A DNA stretch of 64,000 nucleotides from Odontesthes bonariensis (lineage: Eukaryota > Chordata > Actinopteri > Atheriniformes > Atherinopsidae): assembly GCF_027942865.1 (NCBI RefSeq), contig NC_134523.1:62001-126000 (forward strand). Reading direction: 5' to 3'. The position numbers were made by a program, and so were the translations under genes. Shown one piece after another: positions 56,101 to 64,000 of this stretch (positions within the stretch are counted from its first letter, which is position 1; each line of letters starts with the position of its first letter). Under the pieces are notes generated by a model. It saw only the letters and a list, made by a program, of their open reading frames with translations, was not told the DNA's origin and did no database searches.

Positions 56101-58529
56101 TAGCTGCATTTGGGCCTGGGGTTGGGTTAGCTAGCTGCATTTGGGCTTGGGGTTGGGTTAGCAGCTTCAGAAGCAACAAGTGCTTCATAGTCGCATGGGT
56201 TGATGTGAGGTGCTTCATTAGATTTGAGTTACTTGAGGCAGACGTGGATAAAGTTTTTTTCCCTGGGCATAGCGTGCACGTTACATACACATTCTTGCCT
56301 TTTATCTCCACGGGTGAGAAGTAGTGCCGGTAATTCCAGTTAGAGAACGCTTCCTGTGAACTTCCCTGGCTCGTCGCCGCTGTCTTGTGTGTGTTTAGCG
56401 CGTGAAGTGCGACAGCGTGAGCAGAACATCCGCCCACCCAGCCAATCATCATCGTATTTGCAACGGTGTCATCATCCCCACCCCTGCTCTCTCCAGGCAG
56501 CATGCAGCTGATATGTAGCCGAAAGCCTACAACCAAATTGTAGTTACGCGCCACTTTATATTCTCAGTAACGATAACGGCGTTGTAACGATGGGAAAAGT
56601 GATTAATTAGATTACTCCGTTACTGGAAAAATAACGCCGTTAGTAACGCCGTTCTACTTAAACGCCGTTACTCCCAACACTGGTAGTATGTAGTATGTAG
56701 TATGTAGCATGTAGCATGCAGTATGCAGTATGTAGTATGTAGTATGTAGTATGTAGCATGCAGTATGCAGTATGTAGTATGTAGTATGCAGTATGTAGCA
56801 TGTAGCATGTAGCATGCAGTATGCAGTATGTAGTATGCAGTATGTAGCATGTAGCATGTAGCATGTAGTATGTAGCATGCAGTATGTAGCATGTAGCATG
56901 CAGTATGCAGTATGCAGTATGTAGTATGTAGCATGCAGTATGCAGTATGCAGTATGTAGTATGTAGTATGTAGTATGCAGTATGTAGCATGTAGCATGTA
57001 GCATGCAGTATGCAGTATGTAGTATGTAGTATGTAGTATTACGGTTTGGAACACAGCCAACGGCTCAGAACCCGTGAGGAACCGGCAGAACTCACACTGA
57101 ACGGTCCGGGCCCGGTTGGTGCGCAGCATGACGTAGACCATCAGGATGAGCTGCGGCGCGCTCTCGCAGAACGTCTCGATGAGGCGCAGCATGCTCAGGT
57201 CGTGCGTCAGGTACACGGCGTACTCCGAGCCCGCCTGCTTCCGCCACCACACCCTGAAGCCCTGACGGATGGCGGAGATGTGTCTGCGAGAGAGGAGACG
57301 CAAACCCGTCACCATGCGTTAAACACCTGAGTGCTCACAAACAATCACACAACACAAATATTTCTCCCCGTTGTCCTTGTCAGATTCCCCAGTAGGTAAA
57401 GCTAGTTTGACCAGTAATGGTAAAAACAACAAACTAATTAGACTCCTGTTTAAAAGGAATCACACCACAGTTCCACACGTGGCCTCATCCTGGAACAAAT
57501 ACTTGGAACACACTGACTGGAAGAAGATCTGGCTCCTACCCAACCGATACCTGTTAACTAATAAAGTCAGAGAAGTTTCATTTAAGTTAATTAAATTAAA
57601 CATAACTTTTATTATCAACCTCGTCATTTTAATGGCTAAATGTCATATCCATAAATGTAAATTCATGAAAAAAAACATATTTTCTTGCCTTTCTCGGTGA
57701 ACTAAGGCAGTATATGACCTCCATTAAATTCTCAAACAACCAGAAAGTCATTAAGACTGTTGATATCTGTGAACACTTGAATATTTTAATGTGACCTCTT
57801 TTATCCCCTGGCGTATAATATTAGAAATGTTTCATGTGTAATGTAAAAAAAATTTAAATAAAAGGAAGTTGAAATAAAAAAAAAATTAAATTAAATTTTA
57901 AAAAAAAACAATCACACAACATTTACAAGAAACCACATCTGTCCACGTGACACAAACTTCGAGGTTAGACTCACTCAGAATGTTCATGTAAACCAACATT
58001 ATTGATCCATTATCAGTGAAATCAGAAACAACTAGACCCGCGGAGGAGTGAGAGGTATGGAAGTTTTTCTGTGCCATCAGAGTTTGAATATGAATTTCTA
58101 ATATTGAATTTTTACAGCATCAAAATTAGACTTTGAATTTGAAAAACCAACAGTGTAAAAAAAAAAAAAAAAAAAAATCAACATCTAAAAATTCAGTGGA
58201 AAAAGAACCAGACTCAACATCCGGGTAAACGGGGAGAAGCAATCGATCCCTGTTCTCAATTCATCCAACGGCAGCCAATCAAGTTACGCTCCATTGGACA
58301 CATCAGCTCAATTTATATTACTCAAACTATTTTCCACTGAATTTTTTTTCACTGATTTTTTTTCACTAAATTTTTTTCCATTGAATTTTTTTAAGTTGAT
58401 TTTTTTTCCATTGAATTTTTTTAACTTGAATTTTAATTCCTCTGAATATTTCACTGAATTTTGTTTTTAGAAATTGATTTTTTTTTTTTACACTGTTGGT
58501 TTTTCAAATTCAAAGTCTGATTTTGATGC

Positions 58530-58581
<52 letters not shown>

Positions 58582-58985
58582 ACATTAGAAATTCGTATTC
58601 AAACTCTGGCACAGAAAAACTTCCATAGGGAGGAACCGGGACCAGACGCCGGTGTTTACCTGCAGAGGAAGCCGAGCTGCAGCACATGCAGCAGGCAGAA
58701 GAGCTTCACCCGGTCCCCGCACAGCACGCCTCCTCCCCCGGGCTCCCCGCAGAATCCCGGCAGCTCCCGGTCGTATTTGAACCAGAACCAGCTGAACATC
58801 TGGACCACGACCGACGACAGGACCATGAGGCCGACCAGCACACCGAACCAGAAGAACTCCCCGCGGCAGTAAAACTCGGTGGCCACCCACACGTCGGAGC
58901 CCCAGTCCACCAGGAAAGTGCACACCCCGATCACGGAGAACGCGAAGTCCACCCAGGAGTACTTTGAGATTGTTCCGCGCTCCAT
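53155..58985 (-). CDS. xkr8: XK-related protein 8, copy C (ancestral-like), 3 coding exons, 418 aa
   Basis: Exons on the minus strand: 58985-58660, 57283-57096, 53897-53155. Phases join to 1257 bases. It is closer to mammalian XKR8 than A or B: GSSLIYFLWNLLLIGPR, GGEWLYRATVGLIWYFSWFN, FNVAEGRTR, ETFCESAPQ and VVDYHRSLRSFLP. The charged pair in the first helix (LVDWGSDVW) is kept. The C-terminus has LLNRRMACHAGHF but no DEID/G; DLPD/A (after D366) is the only nearby caspase-like site. A further 20-residue Gly/Ser/Thr-rich tail follows. It should be a membrane scramblase, but the activation step may differ. Both introns are full of transposons; the exons are intact. Confidence 0.92.
54350..54778. 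repeat. ATGTAGT/ATGCAGT array, left part
   Basis: Imperfect 7-bp repeats in copy C of the MITE. Long open translations (YILHTTYCILH) on the minus strand are artefacts. Confidence 0.9.
54779..56682 (-). mobile_element. hAT element CAGTGTTGG...CCAACACTG with BED ORF
   Basis: Inverted ends CAGTGTTGG. The flanking 8-mers TCAGTATG and GTAGTATG agree at 6 of 8 positions inside the array. The minus-strand frame 56096-56554 carries a BED finger (CTLCPGKKT...LMKHLTSTH). The catalytic region is missing, replaced by a 31-bp array. Confidence 0.8.
55222..56165. repeat. 31-bp minisatellite inside the hAT element, about 30 units
   Basis: The unit is GGGCTTGGGGTTGGGTTAGC plus TAGCTGCCTTT. It is very uniform (mostly T/C at one site), suggesting recent expansion. 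It is G-rich on the plus strand with GGGGTTGGG motifs. Confidence 0.96.
56683..57040. repeat. ATGTAGT/ATGCAGT array, right part
   Basis: Same repeat as 54350-54778, with extra ATGTAGCATGC variants. It ends 56 bases before the xkr8 C exon 2 donor. Confidence 0.9.
57355..57905 (+). mobile_element. 5'-truncated L1/Tx1-type LINE with 16-bp TSD
   Basis: Direct 16-bp flanks AAACAATCACACAACA at 57339-57354 and 57906-57921. A frame at 57371-57700 looks like an L1-type ORF2 C-terminus (NITFIINLVILMAKCHIHKC), and an A-rich tail precedes the right flank. It lies in xkr8 C intron 1. Confidence 0.85.
58056..58627. mobile_element. MITE TATGGAAGTTTTTCTG with long TIRs beside xkr8 C exon 1
   Basis: Inverted arms of about 110 bases start TATGGAAGTTTTTCTGTGCC. 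The flanks GAGAGG and GGGAGG agree at 5 of 6 bases. Runs of poly-A lie inside both arms. It ends 32 bases before the exon 1 donor, and shares the TATGGAAG start with the element at 137. Confidence 0.82.
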
Positions 58986-59300
58986 GGCCGGATCACCTTG
59001 CGACCTGTTGCACCGAAGCTAGCATCCAGCTAACGTCTCGGACCGTTATTTTCAGCTAACGTCTCGGACCGTTAATTTCCTCCTTCGTGTCTCCGGAGGC
59101 GCCAAAAAGTTGCCCGGACTCTAACATTTGAGCAACTTCACACCACCAACGTGACGGCAACATCCAGCAACTTTATGTGAGGAAAAAGTTATCCACAAAG
59201 GTGAAAAATAAGAGCCACGAAGGAGGAGGAGGAGGAGGAGGAGGGGCGCGGCTAGTTTGTTAGTAATTATTAGCCCCGCCCACCGCAGTGGATCAATCCG
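58986..59300. promoter_or_regulatory. Probable promoter/5' UTR of xkr8 copy C
   Basis: Contains two tandem copies of CTAACGTCTCGGACCGTTA (59029-59074) and a (GGA)n run at 59221-59242. No second gene start was recognised on the plus strand. Confidence 0.35.
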
Positions 59301-59747
59301 GGACGAGCAGGATGAAACTTTAAACCACCTGATGAATATTTAATGATATTAATCGATTAATCGACCCTTACTACTGCTTTTTATATATTAATCTGCATAT
59401 TGTTTGAGTATTTTTTCTAAAAAAAAGTTATAATAAATTATAAGATGTCATTTTTATTTTTTTTATTTCTCAAAATATTCAAATAAGCTTTTTTTAATTA
59501 TGCCAAAATAATTTAAGTATGGAAGCCCATGTGTGACGTGATTAAAAAAAATTTTAAAAACAACAACATATTAAAATGTCTCAATGTCTGTTTACTTTTA
59601 ACTTGTGTTATCTTAATGTGATCTTTAAAATATGACATCAGTTTTTTGTTTTACTTTAGTTCATTTTAACCGTCTGACATAAAACAACAACATAACGTTG
59701 TTAAACAATTGTGCAGCTGAGGCTTGAAGCCAAAAAGTTATCCACAT

Positions 59748-59863
59748 CCAGGTAACCTGTCCAGGTGTACCCCACCTTTCACCCAATGGCAGCTGGGAAA
59801 GGCTCCAGCCCCCCAGTAACCCTGAGGTGGATTAAGCGGGTATAGAAAATGGATGGATGGATC
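59748..59863 (+). mobile_element. LINE 3' tail (GGATGGATGGAT type)
   Basis: GTAACCTGTCCAGGTGTACC, TGGCAGCTGGGAAAGGCTCC and a GAAAATGGATGGATGGAT tail: the widespread teleost LINE terminus. Confidence 0.75.
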
Positions 59864-60119
59864 TTTGATTGGGTATTGATTAAGGGAAGTCCAATACAGA
59901 ATAAAAATCATTTTATTGTCACTGTAGAACATTTTAAAACATTTAAGACCGAGATGACGTTAGCAACTCCTCACCATTCAGCAGTGAAACACAAAAAGGC
60001 AATGACTAACTGGAGATAAACCAACAGTAAAAAGCAAGAAAGAACATTTGGAAGGAGAAGCAAGGGAAATAAATACTGCGATGGATATAAATACTGCGAT
60101 GGATATAAATACTGCGGTC

Positions 60120-60840
60120 GGTATGTACACACTGAAAAAAGTGATTTTTTGGTGAAGTAAACTCTATTAGAGTAACTGTCATAATCTCTACCTTGTATTT
60201 TTAAGATTCAGTGAGAACTAGAGCTTCCTAAGTAAAATTAAACATTTTATTCACATAATACATGAATTATGGGGGAAGAGTAAGTTTTACTCAGGTTTCC
60301 TCATACAATTTAAATGTTTAATAGTTGTATGTACATAAACCTAGAAATACTACATAAACTTTACTCTGAAAGTGTATCGTTAAAATCTACTAAGTTACTT
60401 CATAACAGCAAATACTACAGATATATAAAATTTACTTAAAATTTTGAGTAAAATGATGTTCCTGCCTATGAAAAACAAGTAGACTTTACTTCATTTGTTT
60501 AAATAAATATAACTTAAAACTTAGATGTAATTAAGTAAATGTTACTTAATATCTTCTAAACTGTTATGTTTTAGGGTGAGTCAAATTTACTTGATATTGC
60601 AGCATTAAATATTACTTAAATCATCTGAGTGCAAATACTTACAAAGGGTTTTTTAAGTGAATCTTATGAGGTGTTTTTTAGGACTGGGGTATTGATGTGG
60701 AGAAAAAGAACAGCTGTAAGCAGTAAACAGGGCAAAAAAAAAGAGCAGTAAATTGTAGTAAATTGGTAGTAAAACAGTACAAAATCAGATAAAAGTGCAA
60801 CTGGTGGAGATTAAAGTGTCACAGTGTAAACACCCTGACT
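60120..60840. other. AT-rich stretch without recognised gene
   Basis: Starts ACACTGAAAAAAGTGATTTT, which looks like a transposon end, and contains many TTTACTTA motifs. No ORF or known family was recognised. 60841-61200 is a G/C-rich segment that may be another dispersed repeat. Confidence 0.4.
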
Positions 60841-61807
60841 TCAGGGGAGTGGGGGGTGGGTGAGGGGTTTCTCCTCTCTCAGGGGGGGAGGAGCGACGGC
60901 CGATGGCCTGAGGGGAGAAGCTGCTTTGGAGTCTCTTGGTTCTGGCTTTGAGTGTCCGATATCTCTTGCCAGAGGGGAGGAGGGGAAACAGTTAGCGTCC
61001 CGGAAGGGAGGGTCAGAGCTGATGTTTCCAGCCTTCTTATGAAGTCGGTTGGTGTAAATGTGTGTGAGGGGGGACAGAGTGGTTCCAGTGACCTCCCCTG
61101 CTGCCCTCACCCCCCCGCTGCAGGTCCCTCCTGCCCCCTGCTGTGCAGCTGGTGGACCACAGTGTGGTGCTCATGAAGAAGTTGGTGGACCATCGTTTGT
61201 AAAATTGTAAAAAATAATCTACAATAAAACTCTCAGATCAACCCCAGATCTGTTAAAACGTAGTAACGGGTTCAGCGTACCTCAGAAGTGGGAAGTCTGT
61301 GTGAAAACATGATTTATTCTTTTGCTTTACTGGGAACAAACTCTTGTCAACAATCTTTAGAATTAGAATTAATTTAACTAAAGAAGCTGCTAAACTAAAA
61401 AAAATACTTTGGTGAAATATTGATCCAACCAAGAGAAACTAAATAAATATTCCATAAATAGCATGTCATGGGGAAATTTGTAAAACATAGAAGTTTTTTT
61501 TTAAATTATTATTATTTTTATTTATTTATATATTTATTTATTTATTTATTTTTATTTAAACATGTCACATTGACAGAACAATGACATACTCAAAAGTAAA
61601 CAGTTTGTGTTTTTTTTAACTTCACATATTCACACCTCCACATATAGTACAAATTGAAAGAAAATAAATGATTGTAGTGTGGGCTATCTCTTATAGAAAA
61701 ATAACTATTGAAAGATCTTAGATGCACAAGATAAAAAATGGGATAAAACATAGAAGTTTTTGGTGAGAAACTTTAACCGTGTTGTAAACCAGGATATCTG
61801 ATGTCTT

Positions 61808-62400
61808 CTCTTTTTTTTAATACAACTTTATTTTGCTTTACAAGATACAAAAACAGTGCAAAAACATGACAAGTATCATTAATAATAAATGAAGAACAAA
61901 TAAGCAAACCAAAATAAATACATACATAAGTAGTTTAAATAATAAATGAAGTGAGAGAATATACCAGGGGACATGAACAATGAGGATTACTCTGAGTTAA
62001 AGATTTCAAAGTGGGAGACTAGATTTATAGTTTTGATATCTTTCTTGTTATTAGAGGAGGAAATTGACTTGAAATACATCTGGAGTTCTATCATGAAAGC
62101 ACAAAAATTGGGTTTCACTTTGGCAAATTTACATTTGTGGATGTAATACTTAGCAAGAATTAAAATGAGATTAATTAAAAAATATTCTTTTTCAGTGGGA
62201 GCATCACTCTTTATAAAACCAAAAATGACATTTTGCAGAAGGAGCTCAAAATCACAACATTATCTAAAATAAATCTACAAATATCTTGCCACAGCTTTAC
62301 GGGTATATTCACATTTCCAAAACAGATGAATAATGGTCTCAGTGTGAGTGTCACAGAAGGCATTTCTGGTGTCTTCTCGGTTCTCTGAATTTCCTTGGTG
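61808..62400 (-). mobile_element. L1/Tx1-type LINE 3' end
   Basis: The minus strand encodes pieces of an L1-type ORF2 C-terminus (ETIIHLFWKCEYTRKAV at about 62280-62340, then a segment with AKYYIHKCKF). It resembles 57355-57905. 61490-61800 is TTTA-rich low-complexity DNA. Confidence 0.65.
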
Positions 62401-62579
62401 GCAGATCAACCTTTTACGAACGTGTCCACCTGAAAGTCTACGCTCAGGGCATGTACGCAGAATAAGACACGCCCCCAGGATAAGACACGCCCCCTGAAAC
62501 CGCGGCATTGCTCTTGTGTTAGCGAGCCTCGCGCCTCCTCCTCGTGCACGTTTCGGTAGCTCACACACAAGCTAACAAA

Positions 62580-62686
62580 ATGTCGCGGGTGTACATCGGA
62601 AGGTTGAGCTACAGAGCTCGGGAAAAGGACGTGGAAAGGTTCTTCAAAGGCTACGGGAAGATCCTGGAAGTCGACCTGAAGAACGG
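62580..62686 (+). CDS. srsf4: SRSF4 first coding exon (partial gene)
   Basis: SR-family splicing factor with an N-terminal RRM. The exon encodes MSRVYIGRLSYRAREKDVER and continues FFKGYGKILEVDLKNG. This is the first half of RRM1, with the RNP2 motif VYIGRL, and ends at donor GG/GTAAAG. The sequence is closer to SRSF4 than to SRSF5 or SRSF6 (AREKDVERFFKGYGKILEVDLKNG). The next exon, which would bring RNP1 (GYGFVEF), lies beyond the window. The 5' UTR follows a GC-rich stretch at 62400-62579. Confidence 0.88.
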
Positions 62687-64000
62687 GTAAAGTGTTTGTG
62701 GAGGCGAACGCGTGCGCGGGCCGCAGAACCAGCAACCCCGGGGCCTGATGGAAACGGGCCTGGAATGCTAATGCTAATGTTAGCTTCCCTTGCTGATGGA
62801 AACGGGCCTGGAATGCTAAAGCTAATGCTAGCTTCCTGGCACCTTCCATATTTACCAACAAAAGACGTCGAAAATGCGATTCTATGATTATATTTGAGCT
62901 TTATTTAATTAGCTTTTGCTATTTTTCGGCCTAAAACTGAAGGTTAATGTCGATCAGCAGCCTAGGTTATTGTTAGCGCTTCATCGACCACCGCTAGCTT
63001 AAGCTAAGCTAATGTTGGACGTGGCAAAGTCACAGTCGGCTGTGTAATGTAATGCAGGCTAACCGTTATTTTACAGCTGCAGGTCCAGCCACATCTTTAT
63101 TTAACTCTGTGCACGAAGCTGCATGTGTGCACGGGCTCGGGTTGTGACACGTTTTGTTTACGTTTAGTCATCGTTGTCGGGTGAAGCTAACCTGCACGAG
63201 TCGTTCCGCCACGATAATAGATGGCGATGCTTTGTTTGGCAGAGTTGTGTGAGATATGACTACATGAAGCCATTCAGTCTACGTGCTTTATCTGAAAATC
63301 TACGTGCTTTATCTGAAAAAATGTTTCCAGGCAAAAAGGGGACAAAAAGTCGCATCTTTTCCTAAATCTACAGATCCAATCAGGCGTCAATAATAAGTTT
63401 ATTTTACTCTCAGTGGTGGTTAAACTATAATAATTCATATGGATGGAAAGGTCATGCATGATAAATGGTTGCAGATTATAAGTGATTTATATTTACAGAT
63501 TACAAATAAAACTGAGTTTTTTTTAAATAATTTTTCTTTCCACAAACTCATGAATTCAAACGTAAGTCTGAAACCGTCTGCATTTTTATTTATAATAAGA
63601 AATTAATTACAATCAAAGGAAAAGTTACTTAAATAGTTGTTTACTTAAAGAAAATTATTTTATAGTAACTGATGATTAATATAGAAGCGTAAATGTTCAT
63701 ATTAACGCATCATCGTCATCATTATTATTATGGGATAAATCAGGAATAAGTGGAGCCGCTGGTTGAAATAAGTTATTTTTACTTTGTGGTGGTTAAACTC
63801 CATCATTACTTGCATCATAAACTATAATAATTCATATGGATGGAAAGTTCACGCATGATGAATGGTTGCAGATCATTAGTGATTTATATTTACAGATTAC
63901 AAATAAAACTGAGAATTTTTAATAATTTTTCTTTCCACAAACTCATGAATTCAAACGTAAGTCTGAAACCGTCTGAATTTAATCCATTATTTTTATTTAT
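62687..64000 (+). other. srsf4: srsf4 intron 1 (partial) with a tandem duplication
   Basis: No coding exon was seen. Blocks at 63405-63590 and 63770-63980 are near copies (TTCATATGGATGGAAAG, AACTCATGAATTCAAACG), spaced about 400 bases apart. A shorter repeat of GCTGATGGAAACGGGCCTGG lies at 62740-62830. Confidence 0.7.

Larger units (their letters stand above)
53968..57058. mobile_element. GGCTGTGTTCGAAACC MITE, copy C, split by a hAT element
   Basis: The left end is at 53968 (GGCTGTGTTCGAAACCGCAT) and the right end at about 57036-57058 (ACGGTTTGGAACACAGCC). A terminal module appears in both orientations (ACCCACAATGCATT near 54050, AATGCATTGTGGGT near 54321), so the copy has an internal inverted duplication. 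Arrays of ATGTAGT/ATGCAGT flank the nested hAT (54350-54778 and 56683-57040). Confidence 0.75.

Noticed and set aside
54220-57315. YILHTTYCILH frames
   Set aside because: Translations of the ATGTAGT array in three frames.

Overview
The window is vertebrate nuclear DNA, almost certainly from a teleost fish. It has multi-exon genes with GT-AG introns, conserved vertebrate gene order, and many fish-type mobile elements (hAT, Harbinger-like, LINE tails, a Ty3/Gypsy element, an endogenous retrovirus) plus an unusually large amount of minisatellite. I could not identify the species.

Layout. About 1-5000 holds small DNA transposons, a local duplication and the 5' region of the first gene. About 5031-22281 (+) is a complete eya3 gene: 18 coding exons, 609 codons, every splice phase checked. 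Its introns hold a 3.5 kb minisatellite, a 25-bp GC-rich array, two related 21-bp arrays, and hAT, LINE and Harbinger-like insertions. Its 3' UTR region (22282 to about 25345) contains a long foldback element. Three xkr8-type phospholipid scramblase genes follow on the minus strand, each with three coding exons: copy A (27385-33026, 436 aa), copy B (48373-52215, 406 aa) and copy C (53155-58985, 418 aa). A and B are young tandem duplicates within a duplicated block (about 24.9-33.4 kb and 46.2-52.4 kb) that also carries the end of the eya3 3' UTR and shared transposon insertions. C is more divergent and closest to mammalian XKR8. Between A and B lies about 12.7 kb of nested elements: a decayed endogenous retrovirus (33411-43346, minus) split by a Ty3/Gypsy element (37973-42457, 195-bp LTRs, 5-bp target duplication), plus hAT pieces and a LINE 3' end with a 52-bp array. 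At the right edge the first coding exon of srsf4 starts at 62580 (+).

How it fits together. eya3 and xkr8 are neighbours in tail-to-tail orientation in mammals as well, so the gene identities and order support each other. EYA3 is a nuclear tyrosine phosphatase and transcription cofactor. XKR8 is a caspase-activated plasma-membrane scramblase that exposes phosphatidylserine on dying cells. SRSF4 is a splicing regulator. Copies A and B keep a caspase-type C-terminal site (DEID/G); copy C lacks that exact site. Roughly a sixth of the window is minisatellite, much of it inside transposons, and the A/B duplicates show the same arrays at very different lengths.
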